Positions 15,873 through 24,280 are shown, counted from the stretch's first letter. The stretch is DNA of 64,000 nucleotides from Nocardia vermiculata NBRC 100427 (GCF_001613265.1 NZ_BDCA01000034.1:1-64000); one strand, 5' to 3'. The notes: generated by a model not told the origin, from the letters alone. Numbers and translations are program-made.

Positions 15873-16664
15873 ATGAGGGCGGCCTTGCCGACCTGCCCCG
15901 ACGACATCGTCGCCGACGACGACGCCTTCGCACGTTGGCTCGCTGATCGGACCGGTGATCTGCTCCTGCAGGTGCGGGGCGGTGGTTCGACGGGAGCGGC
16001 CCTGAAGGACGCGGGCGACGCCGCCGCGCACGACCTCCTGATCAGGCTGCTGGCGCGATATCGCCCGGCCGACGCCGTACTCAGCGAGGAAGGCGAGGAC
16101 GATCGGGCGCGGCTCGAGGCGCGCCGGACATGGATCGTGGATCCGGTCGACGGGACACGGGAGTTCTCCGAGCCGCCCCGGGAGGACTGGGCGGTCCACG
16201 TCGCTCTGTGGGAGAGCGGCGAGCTGGTATCGGGAGCCGTGGCGCTGCCGGCGGCCGGGCTGACCTATGCGACCGATAATGCGCCGACAGTGCCGGCCCG
16301 CACGACCGGGCCGCTCCGGATCGCGGTCAGCCGCTCCCGACCACCGGACTTCGTCACCGCACTGGCCGAGGAACTCGGTGCAGAACTCGTCCCCATGGGG
16401 TCCGCGGGCGTGAAGGTGATCTCTGTCGTCCGGGATCTGACGGACGCCTACGTGCATGCGGGTGGCCAGTACGAGTGGGATTCGGCTGCACCCGTGGCGG
16501 TGGCGAGGGCCGCCGGACTGCATGCCAGCCGCGCCGACGGCTCGCCGCTGCGCTACAACCAGGCCGACGTCCTGTTGCCCGACCTTCTCGTCTGCCGGCC
16601 CGAAGTCGCGCAACGGATCTCGGCGTTCGTGCGTGCGTACCAGGATTCGATGCCTGCGAGCTGA
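15873..16664 (+). CDS. cysQ: CysQ-type 3'(2'),5'-bisphosphate nucleotidase
   Basis: This 263-residue enzyme belongs to the lithium-sensitive inositol-monophosphatase superfamily. Metal-binding motifs are visible: EEGEDD near residue 73, DPVDGT at 90-95 followed by REF, and WDSAAPVAVARAAGL near the end. CysQ hydrolyses PAP, the by-product of PAPS-dependent sulfation, to AMP and phosphate. Its place directly after the APS kinase gene supports this over an inositol phosphatase. ATG 15873 follows CAGGA. The gene ends nine bases before a long hairpin at 16674-16717 shared with the convergent SDR gene. Confidence 0.88.
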   Translation: MRAALPTCPDDIVADDDAFARWLADRTGDLLLQVRGGGSTGAALKDAGDAAAHDLLIRLLARYRPADAVLSEEGEDDRARLEARRTWIVDPVDGTREFSEPPREDWAVHVALWESGELVSGAVALPAAGLTYATDNAPTVPARTTGPLRIAVSRSRPPDFVTALAEELGAELVPMGSAGVKVISVVRDLTDAYVHAGGQYEWDSAAPVAVARAAGLHASRADGSPLRYNQADVLLPDLLVCRPEVAQRISAFVRAYQDSMPAS

Positions 16665-16673
16665 CGACGCGGT

Positions 16674-16717
16674 CGCGTCACTGTGCGGATCTCCGATGCT
16701 GTCCGTACAGTGACGCG
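16674..16717. terminator. Bidirectional hairpin between cysQ and the SDR gene
   Basis: CGCGTCACTGT (16674-16684) pairs perfectly with ACAGTGACGCG (16707-16717). The stem can extend inward with two wobble pairs to about 17 bp around a 10-base loop. It lies between two convergent genes and can serve both. Confidence 0.75.
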
Positions 16718-16733
16718 TCGGTCCGGGACGTGC

Positions 16734-17510
16734 TCACACGTGGGGGATCGCCAGCAGTCCGGCTATGCCCCCGTCGACCGGGACGGTGACCCCGTTCACG
16801 TATGCCGAGTAGTCGCTGGCCAGGAAGCAGGCTACTTTCGCAATGTCCGCTGCGACACCGAGGCGGCCGGACGGTATCTGCTCGAAGTAGTCGCGGTCGG
16901 ATCCGGGCAGCGCGTCGAGCCAGCCTCGGAAACCCGCAGTGTCCATCGAGCCCGGGGAGATGACGTTCGCGCGGATGCCCAGTCCGCCGTACTCCGCGGC
17001 GATGCTGCGGGTCAACGCGATCATCCCGGCTTTGGCGGCGCCGTACACCGCGAGACCTCGCACCGCGCCGAGCCCGGCGCCGGACGTGGTCGACACGATG
17101 GTGCCCGCCCCCTGATCGATCATGATCGGCAATGCTGCGCGAACCCCGTAGAACATCGAGCCGAGGTTGAGGCCGACGAGGTGCTCGAAGCGCTCGACAG
17201 ACATCTCGTGCAGTGGGCCCGGCGATGATCCGCCCGCATGATTGAAAAGGATATCGAGCCGGCCGTAGGTGCTGGTGGCCGCGTGAACGAGGTCGGCGAC
17301 CTGCTCGGCGGAGGTGACGTCGCACGGCATCGCGAGGGCACGTCCGCCGGCTGCCACGATCTCGCTCGCGACGCCGGAGACCGAGTCACCGTCCACATCG
17401 CCCAGTACCACGGTGGCGCCGGCGGCCGCGAACTCCAGGGCGCTGGCGCGCCCGATTCCACGGCCCGCCGCGGTGATGACCGCGATCCTGTTTTCGAGGG
17501 TGATCGACAT
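16734..17510 (-). CDS. Short-chain dehydrogenase/reductase (SDR)
   Basis: This 258-residue classical SDR has the cofactor motif TAAGRGIG (residues 13-20), NHAG in place of the usual NNAG, the catalytic Ser in STTSGAG, the YGAAK (YxxxK) pair, and the C-terminal VNGVTVPVDGG. D in LGDVDGD after strand 2 suggests NAD(H). ATG at 17510 (MSITLENR) was chosen over an in-frame start 10 codons upstream because it begins the family N-terminus. It is divergent from the TetR gene at 17623, and a perfect 19-bp palindrome lies between the two starts, so it is a likely TetR target. Substrate unknown. Confidence 0.9.
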   Translation of the reverse strand: MSITLENRIAVITAAGRGIGRASALEFAAAGATVVLGDVDGDSVSGVASEIVAAGGRALAMPCDVTSAEQVADLVHAATSTYGRLDILFNHAGGSSPGPLHEMSVERFEHLVGLNLGSMFYGVRAALPIMIDQGAGTIVSTTSGAGLGAVRGLAVYGAAKAGMIALTRSIAAEYGGLGIRANVISPGSMDTAGFRGWLDALPGSDRDYFEQIPSGRLGVAADIAKVACFLASDYSAYVNGVTVPVDGGIAGLLAIPHV

Positions 17511-17573
17511 AGCTGGACTGTAAAACCGGGCCCCGGGCACCGATCGCGGATTCTTGGTGACCGGGACAATCTA

Positions 17574-17592
17574 TTTCAATCACTGATTGAAA
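17574..17592. promoter_or_regulatory. Perfect 19-bp palindromic operator between SDR and TetR genes
   Basis: TTTCAATCA (17574-17582), a central C, then TGATTGAAA (17584-17592) form a perfect inverted repeat. It lies between the divergent starts at 17510 and 17623. Length and shape fit a TetR-family operator, most simply that of the adjacent TetR. Confidence 0.8.
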
Positions 17593-17622
17593 CCTGTTCT
17601 GTGTCGTGGTTCACTAGCTCCC

Positions 17623-18246
17623 GTGGGAGACAGAGCCGCATCGGCGACGCGTGTGAAGCTGCTGGCCGCCGCCGAGCAGTTGTTGCTGGACGAACGGTAC
17701 GAGGACGTGTCGGTCCGGGGTATCTGTGTGGCTGCGGGAGTCAATCCGGCTGCGGTGCACTACCACTTCGGCTCCAAGGAATCGCTGGTAGCGGCTCTGC
17801 TCGAGGATCGACTGGGCCCGCTGTGGTCCGAAGGCCTGGCCGCGGCCACCGCGACCGAACCGCGGTCCGTGCCCGCGCTGGTGGACGCCGTGCTGGAACC
17901 GTTCGTGCAGTTGGCAGCCGACCCCACCGGGCGGCTTCATCTCCGGCTACTGGCCGGGCTCGTTCTGCGCCGCCGCCCGCTGGCCTGGCAGCACCGATGG
18001 TTCCGGATGGACTCCTGGTCGCAATTGCTGCCCGGAGTACGGCCCGCCGAGCAACAGCGCCGCTGGCTGCTGGCCTTCGATCTCATCCTGATGCGTTTCG
18101 GCAGTACCTCGGACCACGACCTCGCACCGTCGTCGATCGCCACGCTGCGGGAATTCGTCATCGCCGGACTGGCAGCCCCCTCGGCCGAGCCGAGCGCCGG
18201 TCCGGCACCAACCAACACGGCAACACAGGAGCAGACATCACCGTGA
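17623..18246 (+). CDS. TetR-family regulator, divergent from SDR and coupled to OYE gene
   Basis: This 207-residue protein has an N-terminal helix-turn-helix, SVRGICVAAGVNPAAVHYHF, at about residues 28-47, then GSKESLVAALL. The C-terminal domain resembles a CecR/DUF1956-type TetR region (LHLRLLAGLVLRRRPL). GTG 17623 is preferred; a TTG at 17587 lies inside the palindrome and is unlikely. The stop overlaps the GTG of the OYE gene (GTGA, 18243-18246), so repressor and enzyme are co-translated. It probably represses both its own operon and the SDR through the operator at 17574. Confidence 0.9.
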   Translation: MGDRAASATRVKLLAAAEQLLLDERYEDVSVRGICVAAGVNPAAVHYHFGSKESLVAALLEDRLGPLWSEGLAAATATEPRSVPALVDAVLEPFVQLAADPTGRLHLRLLAGLVLRRRPLAWQHRWFRMDSWSQLLPGVRPAEQQRRWLLAFDLILMRFGSTSDHDLAPSSIATLREFVIAGLAAPSAEPSAGPAPTNTATQEQTSP

Positions 18247-19439
18247 ACGACATCTTCGAACCCGTCGACCTGGGCCCGATCACCCTGCGCAACCGGGTGA
18301 TCAAGGCCGCGACCTTCGAGGGGCGCACCCCGGATGCGCTGGTCACCGACGAGCTCATCGACTTCCATCGGGAGGTCGCCGCCGGCGGCGTGGGTATGAA
18401 CACCGTCGCCTACTGTGCGATCACTCCCGGCGGCCGGACCGACCGCCACCAGATCTGGATGCGGCCCGAGGCGGTACCGGGACTGACCCGGCTCACCGAC
18501 GCTATCCACGCCGAAGGCGCCAAGGCCAGCGCACAGATCGGCCATGCGGGACCGGTGGCCAATGCCGCCTCCAATCGGGCGCCCGCGCTGGCTCCGACGA
18601 AGTTGTTCTCGCCGCTGAGCATGAAGATGATGCAGTCGCCCTCGGTCGCCGAGATCCAGGAGCTGGTGCAGGCGTTCGTGCGGGCGGTGCTGATCGCCGA
18701 GGAGTCCGGATTCGACGCGGTCGAACTGCACTTCGGGCACAATTATCTGGCCAGCTCGTTCCTGAGTCCGCTGCTGAACCGGCGCAAAGATGCTTACGGC
18801 GGCTCGCTGGCCAATCGTGCCCGGATGGCCCGTGAAATCGCAATGGCGGTGCGGGAGGCGGTCGGCGGCCGGCTCGCGATCCTCGCGAAGCTGAGCATGG
18901 AGGACGGTGCCCCCGGCGGGCTCGGACTCGAGGAATCGCTGCAGGTGGCGTCCTGGCTCGAGGCCGACGGCGGACTGGACGCGCTCGAACTGACCGCGGG
19001 AAGCTCACTGCTGAACCCGATGCTGCTGTTCCACGGTGATGCGCCGCGCAAGGCCTTCGCCAAGGTGCTGCCCGGTCCGACCCGCCTCGGTTTCAAGGTC
19101 GTCGGCCGGGGCTTCCTGCGCGAATACCCGTATCAGGGCACCTACCTGCTGGAGCGGGCGCGCCAGTTCCGCCGCGAGCTCTCGATGCCGCTGGTGCTGC
19201 TCGGCGGTGTCGCCGAATACGAGGATATGCAGCGCGCCCGGAGTGAGGGTTTCGAATTCGTCGCGATGGGCCGGGCGCTGCTGCGCCAGCCGGAACTGCT
19301 GCAGCGCATCCAGGCCGATGTGACCACCCGCTCGGCGTGCACGCACTGCAACGAGTGCATGCCGAGCATCTACACCGGCACCCGATGCGTGCTGCGCCTG
19401 GACAATGTCGCCATCCCCGAGGGGCTGAGCCTGCAGTAG
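18243..19439 (+). CDS. NADH:flavin oxidoreductase of the old yellow enzyme family
   Basis: This 398-residue protein is an FMN TIM-barrel ene-reductase. Family features include LGPITLRNRVIKAATFEG at the start, the KASAQIGHAG strand, ELHFGHNYLASSFLSPLLNRR (here the FDAVELHFGHNYLASSFLSP block) and YGGSLANRARM. The C-terminus has CTHCNEC, that is C366-x2-C369-x2-C372-x9-C382, like the Fe-S motif of 2,4-dienoyl-CoA reductase FadH. The NAD-binding C-terminal half of FadH is absent. Thus it could be a stand-alone Fe-S ene-reductase or a degenerate form. GTG 18243 overlaps the TetR stop. A much longer open frame upstream is a shadow. Substrate unknown. Confidence 0.88.
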   Translation: MNDIFEPVDLGPITLRNRVIKAATFEGRTPDALVTDELIDFHREVAAGGVGMNTVAYCAITPGGRTDRHQIWMRPEAVPGLTRLTDAIHAEGAKASAQIGHAGPVANAASNRAPALAPTKLFSPLSMKMMQSPSVAEIQELVQAFVRAVLIAEESGFDAVELHFGHNYLASSFLSPLLNRRKDAYGGSLANRARMAREIAMAVREAVGGRLAILAKLSMEDGAPGGLGLEESLQVASWLEADGGLDALELTAGSSLLNPMLLFHGDAPRKAFAKVLPGPTRLGFKVVGRGFLREYPYQGTYLLERARQFRRELSMPLVLLGGVAEYEDMQRARSEGFEFVAMGRALLRQPELLQRIQADVTTRSACTHCNECMPSIYTGTRCVLRLDNVAIPEGLSLQ

Positions 19440-19518
19440 CCCGGAGCCGGGCTCGCACGATAGCGGATCGCCGACGGCCGGTTCGATTCAGGACCGGCCG
19501 TCCGCATAAACTGTCGCC

Positions 19519-19752
19519 ATGCAAATGTTCCTGGATATCCTCCTGATCATCACCAGCGTGCTGCTGGTGCTGCTGGTGTTGCTGCACCGCGCGAAGGGTG
19601 GAGGCCTGTCCAGCCTGTTCGGCGGTGGCGTGCAGTCCAGCCTGTCCGGCTCCACGGTGGTCGAGAAGAACCTCGATCGCATCACCATCTTCGTGGGCCT
19701 GATCTGGTTCATCGCTGTACTGGGCATCGGCTTCGAGATCAAGTTCGCCTGA
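19519..19752 (+). CDS. secG: Preprotein translocase subunit SecG
   Basis: This 77-residue membrane protein has two hydrophobic helices (about residues 4-22 and 54-73) joined by the family loop KGGGLSSLFGGGVQSSL. SecG aids protein export through SecYEG. It is the normal length for actinobacteria. ATG 19519 is the only reasonable start. In M. tuberculosis secG lies near the pentose-phosphate genes; here accessory genes separate it from pgl at 24358. Its end overlaps the convergent MFS gene by 14 bases. Confidence 0.96.
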   Translation: MQMFLDILLIITSVLLVLLVLLHRAKGGGLSSLFGGGVQSSLSGSTVVEKNLDRITIFVGLIWFIAVLGIGFEIKFA

Positions 19753-20917
19753 TCCGTACCACGGGTCCCGCCCCGGCGGGACCGCCACCGCCGTCGCGCC
19801 GCCACCCGGCCGCGATGGCCGCAGCCGATCCGGCGGCCACCGCCAGGGCCACCGCCGCGATGACGAACGCCGGACCGTAACTGTCACCGAGTACCGGCGC
19901 CACGACCAGCGGCCCGAACATTTGACCCACCCCGTAGCCCGCGGTGAGCGTGGCCGCGGCGCCCGCGCCGGCCAGATCGTCACCGATTTCCAGGGCGAGC
20001 AGGGTGATGCCCATGAAGGTGGCGCCGAACAGCGCGGCCGAGGCAACTGCCGGCCATACTCCACCCGACAACGTCGGGAGCAGAGCCGCGACACATTGCA
20101 GGACCAATGCCCCCGCCAGTGCGACCACGGGCGATCCGCGCCGTGCGAGCGCACCCCACATCACCGTCGCGGGCGCTGCTGCCACGCCGACCACGATCCA
20201 GACGGCGGTTCCCGCCGTCGGATGTCCGGCCGCTTGCACCGCCGCGACGAGGAATGTGCCCAGCACGATATAGCCGAGTCCCTCGAGGAAATACGTAGTC
20301 TGCAGCAGGTGCCATGCGCGGCGGGCTCGTACCGAGGCCGCACCGGACCGGGTGCCCGGCCGGATCTCCAGACCGAGTGCCGGCCACACCAGCAGTGCCG
20401 TACCTGCCGCGGTGACGAGCCACAGCGCTTCCCAGGACAGGACCGACTGCGCGGCGAAGACCAGCGCCCCGGTGGCGGCGATACCCGCGCCCACGCCGGC
20501 GAACGCGATACCCGCCGCGCGCCGGCGATTGTCTTGTCTCGCGGCGATCTGCGCGCAGCCGATGAACAGCACCGCGCTGGCCACACCGGCGACCGTGCGT
20601 GCGAGGATCGGGACGATTACGGGGGCGGGGACCGCCATGATCGCCTGGCTGACGATCAAGGCCAGTGCCGAACAGCGGAAGACGGTGCGCCCGTTGTATT
20701 GCGGCACGCGTGCCAGTGCTACCGCGCCGATCAGATATCCGGCGTAGTTGGCGGCGGCCACGACCGCACCGGACCGGGTGCTCAATTGCCCGGCGTCGAT
20801 CAGGACCGGCAGTAGTGGTGTATAGGCGAAGCGGCCGAAACCCATCGCGGCGGCCAGGCCACTGGCAGCGCGCAGGGCCGGCGTCAGGGAGGTACTGCGG
20901 GTGGGAGCGATGGTCAC
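19739..20917 (-). CDS. YbfB/YjiJ-family MFS transporter
   Basis: This protein of about 392 residues has around 12 hydrophobic helices and the family start AASGLAAAMGFGRFAYTPLLPVL, which is typical of the YbfB/YjiJ group of major facilitator transporters. GTG at 20917 is chosen because upstream in-frame codons to 21007 run through the LysR start region and lack family similarity. Transported compound unknown. It is divergent from the LysR gene at 20987, only 69 bases away, so LysR probably controls it. The C-terminal basic and glycine-rich tail overlaps the end of secG. Confidence 0.88.
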   Translation of the reverse strand: MTIAPTRSTSLTPALRAASGLAAAMGFGRFAYTPLLPVLIDAGQLSTRSGAVVAAANYAGYLIGAVALARVPQYNGRTVFRCSALALIVSQAIMAVPAPVIVPILARTVAGVASAVLFIGCAQIAARQDNRRRAAGIAFAGVGAGIAATGALVFAAQSVLSWEALWLVTAAGTALLVWPALGLEIRPGTRSGAASVRARRAWHLLQTTYFLEGLGYIVLGTFLVAAVQAAGHPTAGTAVWIVVGVAAAPATVMWGALARRGSPVVALAGALVLQCVAALLPTLSGGVWPAVASAALFGATFMGITLLALEIGDDLAGAGAAATLTAGYGVGQMFGPLVVAPVLGDSYGPAFVIAAVALAVAAGSAAAIAAGWRRDGGGGPAGAGPVVRIRRT

Positions 20918-20986
20918 GTTCGCACGGTACGGGGCCGGACCCGACGCTGTGAAATGCCTACGGTGCACCATGTATACGCTGGACGT

Positions 20987-21847
20987 ATGGATCTCGAGCT
21001 GCGGCACCTGCGCGCATTCCTGGTGCTGTGCGAGGAACGCAACTACACCCGTGCCGCGGTCCGCCTGCGCACCACCCAGCCCTCGCTGACCCGCACTGTG
21101 CAGCAGGCCGAGCGGATTCTGGACTGCAGACTGGTCGAGCGCAGCGCGCGCCGATTCGCCCTCACTCCCGAAGGCGAGGAACTCCTGGCCGCTGCGGCAC
21201 GCATCGTCGCCGACCTCGACTCCGTGACTACCGGGCTGCGCTCCCGGGCACGGGTGTCGGTCGGCTTCTCGTGGCTGCTTCCCGATTGGTTCGCCGCGGT
21301 GCGAACCAGATTCGAGGCACTGGGCGGCGCCGTGGAAATCCTTCGTATCGACGACCCGGTCGCCGCGGTGTCGGCCGGTCGCATCGACGTGGCTCTGTAC
21401 CGTAAGGACAGTGCGCTGCCCACCGCCTTGACCGGGCGGATCATCGGCGCCGAGCGCCGCGTCGCGGCCGTGTCCACCCGCTCGGAACTGGCCGGTTCGC
21501 CCGCGTTGTGCTGGGCAGATCTGTCACGGTACCCACTGGTGGTCAATACCGTCTCCGGCACGACCGACGTGAGCAGCTGGGCCGGCGCCGACTTGGATCG
21601 TCCGGTCGTGACCTGCACCAACTTCGACGAATGGATCGAGCTGATCGCCGCGGACCGCGGGGTGGGTGCGGTCCCCGAACTTGCCCGTACGCGCGCGCCG
21701 CACCCCGGGGTCACCTACCTCGACATCGTCGATGCGCCGGCCTCGGCGGTGCGGTTGGCCTGGCGCAGACGCCCGGCCCCGGGCAGATCGGTGCGGAGCT
21801 TTCTCGATATCGCTCTGGTCGCCGGCGGCACCGATCAGGCGGGATGA
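20987..21847 (+). CDS. LysR-family transcriptional regulator
   Basis: This 286-residue protein starts MDLELRHLRAFLVLCEERNYTRAA and has the LysR helix-turn-helix TTQPSLTRTVQQAE at about residues 30-43, followed by LTPEGEELLAAA. A periplasmic-binding-protein-like effector domain follows from about residue 85. ATG 20987 is the family start; an in-frame extension to 20954 is rejected. LysR genes usually regulate the divergent neighbour, here the MFS transporter; the 69-base intergenic gap holds GTATAC within an AT-richer stretch. It converges with the flavin reductase gene and overlaps it by 13 bases. Confidence 0.92.
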   Translation: MDLELRHLRAFLVLCEERNYTRAAVRLRTTQPSLTRTVQQAERILDCRLVERSARRFALTPEGEELLAAAARIVADLDSVTTGLRSRARVSVGFSWLLPDWFAAVRTRFEALGGAVEILRIDDPVAAVSAGRIDVALYRKDSALPTALTGRIIGAERRVAAVSTRSELAGSPALCWADLSRYPLVVNTVSGTTDVSSWAGADLDRPVVTCTNFDEWIELIAADRGVGAVPELARTRAPHPGVTYLDIVDAPASAVRLAWRRRPAPGRSVRSFLDIALVAGGTDQAG

Positions 21848-22326
21848 CCCGGGTGCAGGTCGGCCAGATCGTGGTAGCGCAGCCCGGTGGTGTCGGGCGG
21901 TGGCGGCGTGCCGCCCAGCGGTTCGAGTAGCAGTCCGACGTGATCGCCGAAGTCGTGCCGGGACAGGATGCGCCCGGCGAACCAGGCCGCGGCGTCGTCG
22001 AGTACCACTACTCCGCCGGGCCCGTGATGCCACCGGCACCAACTGAACTTGTCGACATCGTCCCCGGTCTCGGCACCGAAGAGCTGGGCCAGCGCGCGGG
22101 AGCCGGAGTGGACCAGATGTACTGCCACGTGCGTCGCCTCGGTCGCGACCCGATAGGTGTAGTTGAGCGTGGACAGGCAGATCAGGAATCGCCGCGGCTC
22201 GATGGCGACCTGCGACGCGAAACCCACCACACACCCGGCGCGTTCGGTATCGGTGGCGACGGTCACGACATAGATCGGGGCGTCGGCAGCGGCAAGCACC
22301 GCATCGAAATCGGCCCGGGTATCCAT
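21835..22326 (-). CDS. Flavin reductase-like (FMN-binding split-barrel) protein
   Basis: This 163-residue protein shows the flavin reductase domain: APIYVVTVATDTERAGCVVGFASQVAIEPRRFLICLS, of which the segment AGCVVGFASQVAIEPRRF is most typical, then HVAVHLV and a late HDFGDHVGLLLEP. Such proteins reduce FMN or FAD with NAD(P)H, or bind flavin, and often serve two-component monooxygenases. ATG 22326 has a clear GAAGGAGAAG upstream. No oxygenase is adjacent; the HsaA-like enzyme at 3087 is the only group D oxygenase in the window, but 18 kb separate them. A partner is therefore unproven. Confidence 0.85.
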   Translation of the reverse strand: MDTRADFDAVLAAADAPIYVVTVATDTERAGCVVGFASQVAIEPRRFLICLSTLNYTYRVATEATHVAVHLVHSGSRALAQLFGAETGDDVDKFSWCRWHHGPGGVVVLDDAAAWFAGRILSRHDFGDHVGLLLEPLGGTPPPPDTTGLRYHDLADLHPGHPA

Positions 22327-22400
22327 CGGCTTCTCCTTCGCCCGCCGTAGCGAATCGTTTTTCGCTGCCTCAGGCTAAGGGAGCCGGGGCCGACAATCGC

Positions 22401-23240
22401 TTATCCGGTGCGCGGCACGCGGCCGTCGATATCGGTGAAGCCGTAGGCCTCGGCCAGATCGGCTACCCGCCACGCCCGTCCGGTGCGGGCACGACGGTCC
22501 GTATCACCGGCCAGTGCGACCACCGCACGGCCCGCGAAATGCGGGGTCTCCGCATCCTCGAGGTCGAAGGTGCCCTCACCGGGCAACGTGATCAACCGCC
22601 GGCCCTGCGCATCGGCCGGAACCATCTGCAGCAGCTCGGTATTGACGATGCCGGGCCACAGCGAGACCACGGTGACCCCGGTCTCGGCCAGATCGTGTGC
22701 CATATCCGCGGTGAGTCGATCGACGGCCGCCTTTCCGACGCCGTAGACCACATTGTGCGTGAAATGATCGGCACCGGGAGAGGAGATGTCGACGATCAGC
22801 CCGCCGGATTCGATCAGCAGCGGCGCCGCGAAATGGGCGGCCGCGTAATGAGAGCGAACGCCGATGTCGAATCCTTCGTCCCAGGCCTTCGGAGGTACCT
22901 CCCAGAACGGCTTGCCGAGCCACCGGGCCGAGGCAGGGGAGTTGTAGACGTTGTTGACCAGCACGTCTAGGTGACCGTGTTCGGTGCGGATGGTGTCGAA
23001 CAGTCGTGCCACCGCGTCGTCGTCGCGATGGTCGCAGACGAACGGGATGCCGCGTCCGCCCAGCCGGTCGATGTCGGCGGCAGTTCCGGCGACCGTGCCC
23101 GGGAGCTGTCCCGGTGTCTCGGAACGTCCGGTGACGTAGACCGTCGCGCCGGCCGCGCCGAGCTCGAGTGCGATGCCCTTGCCGATGCCGCGACTCGCGC
23201 CGGTGACGACGGCGACTCGGTCGCTGAGTATTCCGTTCAC
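22401..23240 (-). CDS. Short-chain dehydrogenase/reductase (DHRS1-like)
   Basis: This 279-residue SDR has TGASRGIG at residues 14-21, NNVYNSP in place of NNAG, the catalytic Ser in VDISSPGAD and YGVGK as YxxxK. The longer insert with YNSPASARWLGKPFWEVPP and the WPGIVNTELL segment is typical of the DHRS1-like subgroup. The start is GTG 23240. It is divergent from the epoxide hydrolase at 23295, with a KstR-like motif in the 54-base gap, so the pair may be co-regulated. The flavin reductase gene follows 74 bases downstream on the same strand. Substrate unknown. Confidence 0.9.
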   Translation of the reverse strand: MNGILSDRVAVVTGASRGIGKGIALELGAAGATVYVTGRSETPGQLPGTVAGTAADIDRLGGRGIPFVCDHRDDDAVARLFDTIRTEHGHLDVLVNNVYNSPASARWLGKPFWEVPPKAWDEGFDIGVRSHYAAAHFAAPLLIESGGLIVDISSPGADHFTHNVVYGVGKAAVDRLTADMAHDLAETGVTVVSLWPGIVNTELLQMVPADAQGRRLITLPGEGTFDLEDAETPHFAGRAVVALAGDTDRRARTGRAWRVADLAEAYGFTDIDGRVPRTG

Positions 23241-23264
23241 GACTCCGGGACACTACCGTGAAAT

Positions 23265-23278
23265 AGGAACGTGTTCTA
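23265..23278. promoter_or_regulatory. KstR-like motif between SDR and epoxide hydrolase genes
   Basis: The sequence AGGAACGTGTTCTA at 23265-23278 contains the AACnnGTT core and the full right half of the KstR consensus TnnAACnnGTTnnA; only the leftmost T is A. It lies in the 54-base gap between divergent start codons. KstR controls sterol catabolism genes in mycolata. Control by KstR is inference from this one match. Confidence 0.5.
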
Positions 23279-23294
23279 GTACCAGGGAGGCGTA

Positions 23295-24278
23295 GTGGAG
23301 CCGACACATCGGTTCGTGGAGACCAACGGGATTCGGTTGCATATCGCCGAAGCGGGAACAGGTGCCCCGGTGATCTTCTGTCATGGATTCCCGCACGGTT
23401 GGTTCGTCTGGCATCGGCAGCTGCGAGCGCTGGCAGCGGCCGGATATCATGCGATCGCACCCGATCTGCGGGGGTACGGCCGCACCGAGGCGCCCGAGGG
23501 GGTGGATGCCTCGACCAACCAGGCCGTGATCGCGGATCTGCTCGGGCTGCTCGACGACATCGGCGCCGAACGTGCGGTGTTCGTGGGCCTCGACTTCGGC
23601 GCCCAGCTGGTGTGGGAACTGGCGTTGCGGGCACCGGAGCGGATCGCGGGCATCATGGTGCTCAACAACCCCTACGCGCCGCGCCCGCCCAAGGCTCCGT
23701 CGGCGTTCTGGACGCGTGCCGCGCAACGACACTTCCTGCATCTGTCGTATTTCCAGGAACCGGGAGTCGCCGACGCCGAACTCGCCGCTCGCCCGCGCGA
23801 ATTCCTCGCCCGGGTCTTCTACTCGCTCAGCGGTGATTTCCACTATCTCGACACGTGGAAGAATCCGCCCGGCATCGGCTACCTCGAAGCCCTTCCGCAG
23901 GCGCCCGAACTACCGTGGTCGTGGCTGTCGGAGGCCGAATTCGATGCGCTCGCCACGGAATTCGAACGCACCGGTTTCACCGGCGGACTGAACTGGTACC
24001 GCGCGCTGGACCGCAACTGGGAACTCACCGAGGGATTACCCACCACGGTGACCGTGCCGACCCACTTCCTCTACGGCGAGAACGATCCGGATATGGAGGG
24101 CTTCAGCGGCCGCGATCCGCTCGCGGTACTGCGGGCGCATGTCAGCGATCTGCGCGCGGTCGAGAAGGTGGCGGACGCAGGCCATCTCGTCCAGCTCGAG
24201 CGCACGGCCGAGGTGAACGACTTCCTGCTGAGGCATCTGGCCGCATTGGATCGCCCCGGAAGCGCCGTGGCGCCGTAA
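23295..24278 (+). CDS. Epoxide hydrolase-type alpha/beta hydrolase
   Basis: This 327-residue enzyme has the epoxide hydrolase pattern. The oxyanion-hole motif is CHGFPHGWFVWHRQ, the nucleophile is Asp100 in FVGLDFGAQLVW (not Ser), the cap Tyr lies in GGLNWYRALDRNW, and the charge relay is Asp in LYGENDPD with His in AGHLVQLER. Such enzymes convert epoxides to vicinal diols; haloalkane dehalogenase is the other Asp-nucleophile option but lacks this HGFP/NWYR pair. GTG 23295 follows AGGGAGG. It is divergent from the SDR gene and ends just before a long shared terminator. Confidence 0.88.
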   Translation: MEPTHRFVETNGIRLHIAEAGTGAPVIFCHGFPHGWFVWHRQLRALAAAGYHAIAPDLRGYGRTEAPEGVDASTNQAVIADLLGLLDDIGAERAVFVGLDFGAQLVWELALRAPERIAGIMVLNNPYAPRPPKAPSAFWTRAAQRHFLHLSYFQEPGVADAELAARPREFLARVFYSLSGDFHYLDTWKNPPGIGYLEALPQAPELPWSWLSEAEFDALATEFERTGFTGGLNWYRALDRNWELTEGLPTTVTVPTHFLYGENDPDMEGFSGRDPLAVLRAHVSDLRAVEKVADAGHLVQLERTAEVNDFLLRHLAALDRPGSAVAP

Positions 24279-24280
24279 AA

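Noticed and set aside
17238..18242. 335-codon upstream extension of the OYE gene
   Set aside because: It runs through the SDR gene, the palindrome and the TetR gene; the OYE domain starts exactly at GTG 18243.
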